Below are positions 27,268 through 35,365 of a stretch of 64,000 bases of DNA, piece by piece. A program made the position numbers and the translations under genes. The notes below the pieces were generated by a model, which was not told the DNA's origin, ran no database searches, and worked only from the letters and a program-made list of their open reading frames with translations. Numbering within the stretch: the stretch's first letter is position 1; every line of letters begins with the position of its first letter. This DNA is from VXNE01 sp965203615 (GTDB lineage: Bacteria; Pseudomonadota; Gammaproteobacteria; Pseudomonadales; Azotimanducaceae), in the NCBI GenBank assembly GCA_965203615.1, contig OZ241900.1, positions 1,054,001-1,118,000 of the forward strand, read 5' to 3'.

Positions 27268-27830
27268 GACTGCCTGAAGAAATCGTTACGCCCCGCCTGC
27301 TATTGCGCCGCCCCCGGGCCGGGGACGGGGCCATGATCAACGATGCCGTGCACGAGTCGTTCGCCGAACTGTCCCCCTGGATGCAGTGGGCCGCGACACC
27401 GCCGACCATGGAACAGTCCGAGGCGTTCGCCCGGGACGGGGCCGTGCGCTACAACAATGGGAGCAGCGCGGAACTCCTGATCCTGCACCGCGAAAACGGC
27501 GGTTTCATAGGCGCCACCGGCATGCCGCGCATCGACTGGGATCTGCCCGGATTCGAAATCGGGTACTGGTGCAGAACGAAAGAAACGGGCAAGGGTTACG
27601 TCAGCGAGTCCACCTGGTGGCTCGCGAAGGCGTTGTTCGCACTGGGCGCCAAGCGCGTCGAGATTCGCGTGGACGATCTCAACCGGCGCAGTTGGCGCGT
27701 CGCCGAGCGGCTCGGGTTTGTATTCACATCGCTGCAGAAAGGGGACCTGATCGCCAACGACGGCGGCCTCCGCGACACCCGCATCTATGTCGCGCTCTCG
27801 TTGGAGCAATTGAACCGGCCGAGTCCGTGA
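27264..27830 (+). CDS. GNAT family N-acetyltransferase (RimJ/RimL type)
   Basis: This 188-residue acetyltransferase of the RimJ/RimL subgroup has TPRLLLRRPRAGDGAMINDAV at the N-terminus, EIGYWCRTKETGKGYVSEST as the acetyl-CoA-binding region, and RVEIRVDDLNRRSWRVAERLGF as the C-terminal signature. It probably acetylates an N-terminal or small-molecule amine. The ATG overlaps the glcF stop, so it is co-transcribed with glcDEF, though no functional link is known. Confidence 0.9.
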   Translation: MRLPEEIVTPRLLLRRPRAGDGAMINDAVHESFAELSPWMQWAATPPTMEQSEAFARDGAVRYNNGSSAELLILHRENGGFIGATGMPRIDWDLPGFEIGYWCRTKETGKGYVSESTWWLAKALFALGAKRVEIRVDDLNRRSWRVAERLGFVFTSLQKGDLIANDGGLRDTRIYVALSLEQLNRPSP

Positions 27831-27837
27831 CGGTCGT

Positions 27838-27855
27838 CCTGCCGGATGGGGCAGG
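27838..27855. terminator. Hairpin between convergent genes
   Basis: CCTGCC (27838-27843), a GGATGG loop and GGCAGG (27850-27855) form a six-pair stem between the convergent GNAT and DsbA-like genes. No T-run follows, so termination activity is uncertain. Confidence 0.3.
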
Positions 27856-27858
27856 CAG

Positions 27859-28569
27859 CTAACCCGAGGCCGCTTCGTCCGCCCGCCGGGCTTCCAGTTC
27901 CCTGCCCACCAGTTGGTCCACGACGTCCAGGGCCTGCTTTCGGCCGATGTCCATGTTGACCACGTACTTGTCGGCCACGACGATCGCCGGCACGGCGAGG
28001 AGGCCAGCGTCCCGGAACGTCCGGTCTATTTCCGCGACCGCCCTGCGAACGCTCGGCTCGTCGATCGCGGCCAGGAACGTATCCCGCTCGACGCCGTAGC
28101 CGTCAACGAAATCGGCGAGTCTCCCGCGGTCGGTGAACTCACGGTTGCGGTCATGGATGGCACGAAACAGGCGCTCGTGATTTGCGTCGAGCGCACCCGC
28201 CCGCCCGAGCACGACATGCGCCCGCGCCAGCACTTCGGCTCCACCGGCGAATCCGACATGCGCGCGGCGGAAGCTCGCCCCCTCGGGGAGCGTATCCTTC
28301 CACGTTTCGAGCATGGGATCGAAGCTGCGACAGTGCTCGCAGCCGTAAGAAAAGAACTCGACCACATCCACCGTTCGCGACCGGGGCACTCGCGCGCCTT
28401 CGAGGACACGGTAGTGGGAATCCTCTGCGGCCTCGCCACCCACGTCGACGGCGGCACCATAGAAGATGCCCACGACCGCGATCAAGACCGCGATCAGCGC
28501 GACGAACCCCATGCTGGCGTAGCGTATGAGGCGGAGTTTCTCTTCGGTCTTGCGGATTCTCCTAGCCAT
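27859..28569 (-). CDS. DsbA-family thiol:disulfide oxidoreductase, membrane-anchored
   Basis: This 236-residue protein has an N-terminal membrane anchor (YASMGFVALIAVLIAVVGIF, about residues 17-36) and a periplasmic thioredoxin fold. The redox motif is C-E-H-C in FFSYGCEHCRSFDPML. The helical insert and a late VPAIVVADKYVV strand with the cis-Pro (VPAIVV) are typical of DsbA. It would oxidise or isomerise disulfides in exported proteins. It is divergent from the glutaredoxin-like gene, 26 bp apart, so they share a promoter region. Confidence 0.9.
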   Translation of the reverse strand: MARRIRKTEEKLRLIRYASMGFVALIAVLIAVVGIFYGAAVDVGGEAAEDSHYRVLEGARVPRSRTVDVVEFFSYGCEHCRSFDPMLETWKDTLPEGASFRRAHVGFAGGAEVLARAHVVLGRAGALDANHERLFRAIHDRNREFTDRGRLADFVDGYGVERDTFLAAIDEPSVRRAVAEIDRTFRDAGLLAVPAIVVADKYVVNMDIGRKQALDVVDQLVGRELEARRADEAASG

Positions 28570-28595
28570 GGACCGAGTGTGTCACAATTCAACGC

Positions 28596-28850
28596 ATGAA
28601 CGAACAGTACGAGCTCTACCAGTACGACTCCTGCCCATTCTGCCACCGCGTGCGGGCATTCCTGGACCGCGTCGGCATCGACATGCCGATGCGCGACACG
28701 ATGCGCGACATGGCCGCCTTCCGCGAACTTCTCGTCGGCGGGGGACGACCCACGGTGCCGTGCCTGAAGATCACCAATGCCGGCGGCGAGACGACCTGGC
28801 TGTACGAATCGAACGACATCATCGACTACCTGTCTCGGGTAGCGGCATAA
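28596..28850 (+). CDS. Glutaredoxin / GST N-terminal domain protein
   Basis: This 84-residue thioredoxin-fold protein has the CPFC active site (YDSCPFCHRVRAFLD, Cys at residues 13 and 16) and the TVPCLKI cis-Pro strand. It is close to the stand-alone GST_N_3 glutaredoxins. It probably reduces glutathione mixed disulfides or serves as a redox carrier in the cytoplasm. It is followed after 16 bp by the LLM oxidoreductase gene. Confidence 0.88.
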   Translation: MNEQYELYQYDSCPFCHRVRAFLDRVGIDMPMRDTMRDMAAFRELLVGGGRPTVPCLKITNAGGETTWLYESNDIIDYLSRVAA

Positions 28851-28866
28851 AGCCCGGGGGGGAAAC

Positions 28867-29889
28867 ATGAAACTCGGCCTGTTGGGCGGCTACGCCGGTC
28901 GCAGCGTCCAGGTCCCAATCGACCGGATACGCCATGCCGAGGCCCTCGGCTACGACTCCGTGTGGACCTCCGAAGCCTATGGCGCCGACGCGGTGACGCC
29001 AGCCGCCTGGATCCTGGCGCAGACCGATCGCATACGCGTCGGCACCGCGATCATGCAGATGCCCGCACGAACGCCCGCAATGACGGCCATGACCGCCATG
29101 ACACTGGCGCAACTCTCGGGCGGCCGATTCATCCTCGGCCTCGGCGCGTCGGGGCCCCAGGTCGTGGAGGGCTGGCACGGCGTCCCGTATGGCAAACCGG
29201 TCACGCGGCTCAAGGAGTACGTCGCGATCATCCGCAAGATTCTCGCGCGCGAAGCACCCCTGGTCTTCGACGGCGACCAGTACCAGCTTCCCTTTTCCGG
29301 TCCCGGCGCCACGCGTCTTGGCCGACCGTTGAAGAGCATCCTGCATTGCGCCGAAGACATTCCCATCTATGCCGCCAGCATCACGCCAAGGGGCGTGCGG
29401 GCGGCAGCCGAAGTCACCGACGGGTTCTTTCCGATCTGGATGGATCCCGAAAAATACTCCGTATTCGAACAGCCGATTCGCGAGGGGCTGTCCCGGGCGG
29501 GCAGATCCGCCGCCGAATTCGATGTCGCACCTTTCGTTACCGTGGTCATGGGCGACAGCGTGGAAGCGTGCATGCGCCCCATCCGGGGCAACATGGCGCT
29601 ATACATCGGCGGCATGGGCGCGCGGAACCGGAACTTCTACAACAACTACGCGAAGGCGCTGGGCTTCGAGGAGGCCGCCGCCAGGATCCAGGATCTCTAC
29701 CTCGCCGGGCGGCGCGATGAGGCGATGGCTGCCGTGCCCGCCGAATTGATCGACGCCTGCCACCTGGTCGGCCCGGCGGACCGAATACGGGAGCGCCTGC
29801 AGCGCTGGAGAGGAACGGACGTCTCGACGATGATGATTGGCGGCGGATCGAACGAGGCGCTCGAGCTGATCGCGCAGGAGATGCTCTAG
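28867..29889 (+). CDS. LLM-class flavin/F420-dependent oxidoreductase
   Basis: This 340-residue luciferase-like TIM-barrel protein begins KLGLLGGYAGRSVQVPID, with SVWTSEAYGADAVTPAAWIL and GLGASGPQVVEGWHGVPYGKP, the last being the F420/FMN phosphate-binding area. It resembles F420-dependent LLM enzymes of the MSMEG type. The substrate is unknown. The start has a G-rich ribosome site (GGGGGGA). Confidence 0.88.
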   Translation: MKLGLLGGYAGRSVQVPIDRIRHAEALGYDSVWTSEAYGADAVTPAAWILAQTDRIRVGTAIMQMPARTPAMTAMTAMTLAQLSGGRFILGLGASGPQVVEGWHGVPYGKPVTRLKEYVAIIRKILAREAPLVFDGDQYQLPFSGPGATRLGRPLKSILHCAEDIPIYAASITPRGVRAAAEVTDGFFPIWMDPEKYSVFEQPIREGLSRAGRSAAEFDVAPFVTVVMGDSVEACMRPIRGNMALYIGGMGARNRNFYNNYAKALGFEEAAARIQDLYLAGRRDEAMAAVPAELIDACHLVGPADRIRERLQRWRGTDVSTMMIGGGSNEALELIAQEML

Positions 29890-29954
29890 CCCGCATATCT
29901 CCCAGGGGAAAGTGCGCCATGGCCCGGCCTGACTCTCGATAAGGAGGCGAATCA

Positions 29955-30629
29955 ATGCCCGTCTGGCTGTTCTGTATCCTCGCCATCGCAGTCATTGGCT
30001 CCGCCGGAATCGTGCTGCGTTTCCTGGTGTTCGGAGATCTGGATCCCCTGCACGTCCTGCTGAGCCTGTTCTTCTCACTGAACTTCCTGGCGAGCTATTG
30101 GGAGATCTGCCTCTACTTTCGGCGGGACCACATCGAGCGGCGCGTGGATTTCTGGCGCGAGCGTGGGAAAGAGCAGGGACGATCTCCCGCGATGCTGTTC
30201 CTTCGACAACGCGTGACGGCGAGCAACGCGCTCTCCACATCCTTTTGGGCGGACATCTGGGCGAGCTACTCGTTGTACGACGGCTCCTATGCGGACAGGC
30301 GTTCGTTCGGCTTCACCTGCGACATCGCCAACGGCTTCGTGACGCCCCTGCCGTCGCTGCTTCTCTACGCCACGTTTACCATCCCGTTCCTGCCAGCCAC
30401 CGCAGCCGGCGTACTCGGGGCCATGCTGTTCTGGCAATGGCTCTACGTCACGTCCGGGTACTGGGCGAGTTTCTTCATCGCCGGGCGCCACCGACGGCTG
30501 GATCCCCTGGAAGCGGTGCTCCACGTCCACGCCGCCAATTCGCTGTGGATCCTCTTGCCCATGCTTGGTCTCTACGTCTCCGTTCGATTGATCATGGACG
30601 GAGATTACGGCGTCCTGGGTCTGGGCTGA
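29955..30629 (+). CDS. Integral membrane protein, function unknown
   Basis: This 224-residue protein has about five hydrophobic segments: residues about 4-27, 33-53, and three in the C-terminal half around 135-155, 158-175 and 195-213. A charged cytoplasmic loop contains RRDHIERRVDFWRERGKEQG. A strong AAGGAGG site precedes the ATG. I do not recognise the family. It follows the LLM gene by 65 bp on the same strand and may be co-transcribed. Confidence 0.75.
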   Translation: MPVWLFCILAIAVIGSAGIVLRFLVFGDLDPLHVLLSLFFSLNFLASYWEICLYFRRDHIERRVDFWRERGKEQGRSPAMLFLRQRVTASNALSTSFWADIWASYSLYDGSYADRRSFGFTCDIANGFVTPLPSLLLYATFTIPFLPATAAGVLGAMLFWQWLYVTSGYWASFFIAGRHRRLDPLEAVLHVHAANSLWILLPMLGLYVSVRLIMDGDYGVLGLG

Positions 30630-30696
30630 CCCGGGCTTGCATGGAAGTACGCACCTAGCGACGGGGGAAATGCCGGCACTTCCTTACGCGTCAGCG

Positions 30697-30716
30697 GCCG
30701 GGGAAGATTCCCCGGC
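30697..30716. terminator. Strong hairpin between convergent genes
   Basis: GCCGGGGA (30697-30704), an AGAT loop and TCCCCGGC (30709-30716) make a perfect eight-pair stem between the convergent membrane-protein and phosphotransferase genes. No T-run follows, so it could act as a symmetric barrier or an mRNA 3' stabiliser. Confidence 0.45.
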
Positions 30717-30725
30717 TGAGGGCTC

Positions 30726-31778
30726 CTAGCCGCGCAGCATCGCCTCGACGATCCCCCAACCGCGCTCGGCGCGTTCGCGGGCGGCCTTGGCGTATTCCAG
30801 CGCGTGCTCCGAACTCGCGTTGCCGTCGAGGCCGCGCTTGTAGACCCCCTGCACGATCCCCGCGGAGCGGAACATGTTGAACGCGATGTAGAAAGGCCAG
30901 TTCTCGATGGCCGGACGCCTCGCCTCCCGGCAATAGGCATCCACGAGCTCCTGCTCGCCCGGGATGTTCAACGCTTCGAGGTCCGCCCCCGGTAGACCCG
31001 CGCTATCCGGGTCACCGTAGAATTCCTGGCACCAGTAGCTGAGATCCGCCATGCCGTCCCCGAGGGTCGACAGCTCCCAGTCGAGGATCGCGGCAATGCG
31101 CGGTTCCGTGGGGTGCAGGATCAGGTTGCCCAACCGGTAGTCGCCATGCACGACGACCGGCGGCGAATCCGCCGGAAGGTTCTTCGGCAGCCACTCTATG
31201 AGAGCGTTCATCGCCTCGATGGTCTCCGTCTCGGACGCGACGTACTGTCTGCTCCAGCGGTTGACCTGGCGGGCGAAGTAGTTGCCGGGCCGGCCGAACT
31301 CCGCAAGGCCTACCGATCCCGGGTCCACGCTGTGCAGCCGCGCGAGGGTGCGAACCATGTCGAGATAGATTTCGCGCCGCTCCTCACGGCTCACGGAGGG
31401 CATCAGGTTGTTCGTGAAGAGCCGGCCGCGCACGTGCTCCATGAGGTAGAACTTGGTGCCGATCACGCCCGAGTCTTCGCACAGGCAATACATCTTCGGC
31501 ACCGGCACGTCGGTGGCGCCGAGCGCGTCCATCACGCGGTACTCGCGGTCCACCTGGTGCGCCGACGGCAACAGTTGTCCCGGTGGCTGCTTGCGCATGA
31601 CGAACTCGCCGTCCGGCGCTTCGATCAGAAACGTCGGATTGCTCTGACCGCCCTCGAACTGGCGGACTGTCAGCGGCTCACCGCCGTACCCGTCCACGTG
31701 ATCGGCCATGTAGGCACGCAGCGCGTTTTCGTCGAAGCGGTGCGCATCCCGCACCGGCGTGAGTTCGGCTTCGCTCAT
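30726..31778 (-). CDS. Phosphotransferase family protein (APH/ACAD10-like)
   Basis: This 350-residue protein has the aminoglycoside-phosphotransferase fold: EFVMRKQPPGQLLPSAHQVDREY with the ATP-binding Lys, VHGDYRLGNLILHP as the catalytic loop (HGDxxxxN), and AILDWELSTLGDGMADL with the metal-binding Asp. This subgroup resembles the kinase domain of ACAD10/11, which phosphorylates 4-hydroxyacyl-CoA, so a role in hydroxy-fatty-acid use is likely. The start at MSEAELTPVRD fits the family better than an ATG 189 bases upstream. Confidence 0.9.
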   Translation of the reverse strand: MSEAELTPVRDAHRFDENALRAYMADHVDGYGGEPLTVRQFEGGQSNPTFLIEAPDGEFVMRKQPPGQLLPSAHQVDREYRVMDALGATDVPVPKMYCLCEDSGVIGTKFYLMEHVRGRLFTNNLMPSVSREERREIYLDMVRTLARLHSVDPGSVGLAEFGRPGNYFARQVNRWSRQYVASETETIEAMNALIEWLPKNLPADSPPVVVHGDYRLGNLILHPTEPRIAAILDWELSTLGDGMADLSYWCQEFYGDPDSAGLPGADLEALNIPGEQELVDAYCREARRPAIENWPFYIAFNMFRSAGIVQGVYKRGLDGNASSEHALEYAKAARERAERGWGIVEAMLRG

Positions 31779-31879
31779 GGATGCATCCCGCCTTGAGGGC
31801 GCCGACAAGGATATACGGTTGCGTCGAGCGACCGCAAAGTGAGACGCTCCCGGCGAACGTCCCAAGGCAAAGGAAGACG

Positions 31880-32887
31880 ATGTCACTTGAGAAGCGCATA
31901 GCGGTGACCATGCCCGTTTCGAACCGATTGCAGGAGAATGCCGACGTCGTGCGATGGGCCGAGGCAAACGGTTTCCAGGACGTCTGGTTCGCCGATGCCG
32001 GGGCGCCGGACTCGTTGACGATGATCGCGGCCCTCGGCGACTGCATCAAGCGGATGCGGGTGGGATGCGCGGTCACACCCGTATACACGCGCGCGCCGTC
32101 GGTCCTCGCGGCCACCGCGAACGTGCTGGGACAGGTGTACCCGGGACGCTTTGTCATGGGTCTCGGCTCCTCCAGCGAGGCGATCATGACCCGTTTCAAC
32201 GGCATGCCCCTGGAAAAGCCACTGACGCGCGTCAAGGAGACCGCGATCATCGTTCGGCACATGCTCACGGGCGAACGCACCGGCTTCGACCTCGAAACCC
32301 TGTCCAGCAACGGCTACCGGCAGGCACCCATGGAACATCCGCCGCCACTGTACCTCGCGGCGCTGCGGCCGAAGATGATCGAGATGGCTGCCGAATACGG
32401 CGACGGGGTCGTGTTCAACCTGTGGCCGAGGAAAGCGCTGCCGAAGATGATGGAACACGTCAGGATCGGTGCCGCGCGGGCCGGAAAGAACTGGGAGGAT
32501 ATCGAGATCGTCAATCGCAAGGTCGTCCTGGTGACGGACGACAGGCAGGCGGGCTACGACCGCTTCCGGTCCGGATACGCTCCGTATTACGCCAATCCGG
32601 TCTACAACAAGTTCCTGGCCTGGAGTGGCTACGAGGATGCCGCCGCCGAACTGCTGGAGGGCTGGGCGAACCGCGACCGCGCGCAGACAGCCGCCGCCTT
32701 CTCCGAGGAAATGATCAACGAGATCGCCCTCATCGGCAGCGAGGAGGAAGTGCGGGAAGGCATTCGCGCGGACGCCGCCGCCGGCATCCATACGCACATC
32801 ATCGCGCCCATCGCGCCCATCGACGCCTTCCATCCGGACGCGCGCGCCACGTTTGCCGCGTTCACCGGCGACAGGTTCAGCTTCTAG
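31880..32887 (+). CDS. LLM-class flavin/F420-dependent oxidoreductase
   Basis: This is a second luciferase-like protein of 335 residues: KRIAVTMPVSNRLQENADVV, DVWFADAGAPDSLTMIAALG, VMGLGSSSEAIMTRFNGMPL. The AAGGAAG ribosome site supports the start. It is divergent from the phosphotransferase and is not closely related to the copy at 28867. Its last 11 bases overlap the truncated permease-peptidase frame on the other strand, which may mark a rearrangement point. Confidence 0.87.
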   Translation: MSLEKRIAVTMPVSNRLQENADVVRWAEANGFQDVWFADAGAPDSLTMIAALGDCIKRMRVGCAVTPVYTRAPSVLAATANVLGQVYPGRFVMGLGSSSEAIMTRFNGMPLEKPLTRVKETAIIVRHMLTGERTGFDLETLSSNGYRQAPMEHPPPLYLAALRPKMIEMAAEYGDGVVFNLWPRKALPKMMEHVRIGAARAGKNWEDIEIVNRKVVLVTDDRQAGYDRFRSGYAPYYANPVYNKFLAWSGYEDAAAELLEGWANRDRAQTAAAFSEEMINEIALIGSEEEVREGIRADAAAGIHTHIIAPIAPIDAFHPDARATFAAFTGDRFSF

Positions 32888-34739
32888 GATCCGTGCGCGC
32901 CATTGCCCTTTCAATGCTGCCGCATAGCGCTTCGGCGCCCCTGCGAACGTCGAAGGCGAACTCGCGCTGCTCGGAGAAGAGGATCGAGTCCGCAATCACG
33001 CGCGCCTGTCCCGCGTAGGGGAACTCGATGACGCGCAGCAGTGTGCCCGGATAGGGCGACGACCCCCGCGCTCGATCCTCGAGAGTCTCCCTGACGCAGC
33101 GGAACATTGGATCGACATTGCGGCCGTGGTCCGGATGGTGGAAGACCTCGACGGTCGTATCGTTCCAATGATCGCGGGCAATCGCATACCTGCCGGAGTG
33201 GATCGCGAATGCAGACCCGGACCGACTTGGCGACCCGAGTCGTGACGCACCTGGACCCCGCACGTATTCGAAATACCGGCGCGCGTTCTCTTTCCACTCG
33301 CGCTGCAGTGTTCCCGGCCCGACCGCGACCTGGTCGAGGCTGGTTCCGACAATCGTCCTGATCCGGGTAGCCGGCAACGTTTCGCCCGCAGGCCCGGGAT
33401 CATGGCCGAACGACGGCACCACGTCCCCGCTTTCGAGGAACGTGCCGTTCTCGATCAGCCGCACCCTCCCCCGAGGCCGGAACCCACGCTCCTCCCAGGC
33501 CAGTTGAAAGTGCATCATGACCCGCTCTCCGGACCGCAGCGGCCGGGCGAACGCGTAGCGTTGGAACCCGTACTCGGGGTTCCGTTCCAACACGGACGTG
33601 TTCGGGATATCGACTTCCGCAATGTGGGCTCCTCTCGGCACAAGGAACATGAGGACGTCAATCGGTTCGGCCCGCACGTTTGCCAACAACGCCGAACCCC
33701 GACTCTCGAGCCGGCGCTCGGTCGGATGGATATCGATGGCGATGTCCCAGGCCACCACGTGGGGAACGCCGGACCGGGCAGCACGCTGCTCGCGCTCCCG
33801 CTTGCCGGCGGGTTCTTTCACCTGGGCGTCGATCGTGTTTGCCGAGATCCACCAACCCGCGCCGGCCCAGACCACAAGAGTCGGAACACCAACGTTCACG
33901 ACAATTGCCGGGAGGCGCCATCGCCCGCGAGTGAGCCCGTCCCGACGGGTCCACGCATGGGTCGCCAGCACGACGAGCGCCGCAAGAGCCGTCCAGTACA
34001 GTCCCTCCCCATAGAACAGCGCCAGATGTTGACCGTAGCCATTCATCCCCGAATATTGCACGGGACTCGGACCCGTCGGCGTGCCCCCGCCGTCGAACGC
34101 CCAGGCGACGAGGAACACCGCCGCGGCAATCAACTTCCCCAACTGCTTGCGGCGCGAAGCGGATTTGACGGCGACCGTGGCGATCTGGAGCGCGTCGCCC
34201 AGGACGACCTGCAGGGCCATGGAAACGGCCCCCAGCGCAACCACGTGCCAGCCGAAATCGACATAGATGACGTACGCGCAGAGAACGAAGTCGATCCCGC
34301 GTTCGCAGCGGGCGATCTGCGCGCCGACGGCCGCGATCAGGAAGGCGGTCAACGCGACGGACACGAGAACGCACATCGCCGCAGCCTTCGACGCCACCGA
34401 AATGTTCGTCGACGCAGCACCCCGATGCGCAATCTCTCCGCCGCAATGGATGGCGATCAGGTAAGCAGGAAACTGGAATCCGGCGGCGGCGTGCCGCGCC
34501 ACGAAATCCGAATTCAACGCGAGCGGTGTACCTCGGAACCCGGCCGCATCGATGAGGTACCCAACGCCGACTGCGACACCTAGCGCGAGCAATACGAAAA
34601 AGGCGGCACCGAAAACCGCCCTTGTTTCCTTCCATGCGCCCGACAGGAATCGACACGCAGGAACCTGCCGCGAAAACCTGCCGTATTGCCCACCAGGCAC
34701 GCGGTGCTCCCGGGCGGCATCGGAGGGCGGCGCGTACAT
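32877..34739 (-). pseudogene. Truncated ABC-2 permease / M1-peptidase fusion
   Basis: This 620-residue open frame matches the middle of a large family in which an ABC-2 type permease is fused to an M1 aminopeptidase-like domain. Residues about 35-300 contain five or six membrane segments like the second half of the permease, including the PVQYSGMNGYGQHLALF area. Residues about 330-610 resemble the M1 N-terminal domain and the segment just before the zinc site. The HExxH...E metalloprotease motif is absent: the frame ends exactly where it would follow, at the convergent LLM gene. The first permease half is missing as well. I read it as a double-ended remnant, possibly still expressed. Confidence 0.6.
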
Positions 34740-34833
34740 CCGCCAACCGTAAGCCGAACGCCTACGCCCAGTCGATGGCGATTCGACTCCTCAAGGCAGC
34801 AGAAGAAGACGCCAATCGGCGTACTACGATCGC

Positions 34834-35154
34834 CTATTCGGCGGCATCGGAGAAGTTCGTGATCGCAACATCACCCTGCGGAAACCTGGCGACGATGTTC
34901 AGTTGGCCGCCCACCGCCTCGATATAGGCGCGCAGGTTGGAGACATACATGTCAGTCCGCCGCTCCAGCTTGGCGACCGCGGGCTGGTTGACGTTCAGTG
35001 CTTCGCCGAGGGCTTTCTGCGTCATTGCCCTTGCCTTGCGAAGCTCGTGAAGTGCCATGGCAGCGCGAAGCTCCGTCTTCTTTGCGTCAATACGCTTGCG
35101 GCGATCCGGCGTAAATTCCCTGGTGAGGTCGCTGAAGACCTTTGGTCCACTCAT
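34834..35154 (-). CDS. HigA/XRE-type antitoxin, orphan
   Basis: This 106-residue protein has a helix-turn-helix ARAMTQKALGEALNVNQPAVAKLERR near residues 41-66, of the HigA/ParE-linked XRE antitoxin type. The N-terminal FSDLTREFTPDRRKRIDAKK is typical of this group. It would repress its own promoter and neutralise a HigB-type toxin. Directly upstream, overlapping by four bases, lies a deleted toxin frame rather than a functional toxin gene. The start follows a GGAAGAGGG site. Confidence 0.87.
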   Translation of the reverse strand: MSGPKVFSDLTREFTPDRRKRIDAKKTELRAAMALHELRKARAMTQKALGEALNVNQPAVAKLERRTDMYVSNLRAYIEAVGGQLNIVARFPQGDVAITNFSDAAE

Positions 35155-35246
35155 TCGATCAAACCCTCTTCCGTTGACGTCGTCCTGTTCACTTCCGTCA
35201 GATCGCTCCACCACGCACCGAACTCGTCCGTGTATCCGACCTCCCC
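35151..35246 (-). pseudogene. HigB-type toxin remnant with internal deletion
   Basis: In the phase that ends in a TGA overlapping the antitoxin ATG, 31 codons read GEVGYTDEFGAWWSDLTEVN and then RTTSTEEGLIE. The first part matches the N-terminus of Gp49/HigB-like RelE-family toxins (EVxYTDEFxxWWxxLT). The last residues match their typical C-terminal EEGLI. About 80 codons of the catalytic middle are missing and the ATG is gone (GGG at the expected place). The toxin is therefore inactivated while the antitoxin is kept. Confidence 0.6.
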
Positions 35247-35258
35247 AGTTCACGCGCC

Positions 35259-35287
35259 GTTGTATTCCTTATATGGAATGTCGTCAA
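35259..35287 (-). promoter_or_regulatory. higBA promoter with palindromic operator
   Basis: On the minus strand, TTGACG (35282-35287) and TACAAC (35259-35264) are 17 bp apart. Between them lies the inverted repeat ATTCC-N6-GGAAT (35264-35279), well placed as the antitoxin's operator. Transcription would begin near 35252, just ahead of the toxin remnant. Confidence 0.55.
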
Positions 35288-35350
35288 GTGTGTTTGTCTG
35301 TCAACTTCACCGCGCGGGGGGATGCCGCGACGGGGCGCAGGGCGGCGCGC

Positions 35351-35356
35351 TATGAT
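35351..35356 (+). promoter_or_regulatory. -10 element TATGAT directly upstream of bioF
   Basis: TATGAT ends ten bases before the bioF ATG, so the mRNA would start about three bases ahead of it. No Shine-Dalgarno sequence is present. This suggests a near-leaderless transcript. Confidence 0.35.
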
Positions 35357-35365
35357 CGAAGCACC

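Noticed and set aside
30726..31967. Extended N-terminus of the phosphotransferase up to 31967.
   Set aside because: The extra 63 residues overlap the divergent LLM gene and are Arg/Ser-rich with no family similarity.
34834..35253. Longer antitoxin starting at GTG 35253.
   Set aside because: The extra residues are the out-of-phase reading of the toxin remnant; the family N-terminus begins at MSGPKVFSDL with a ribosome site.
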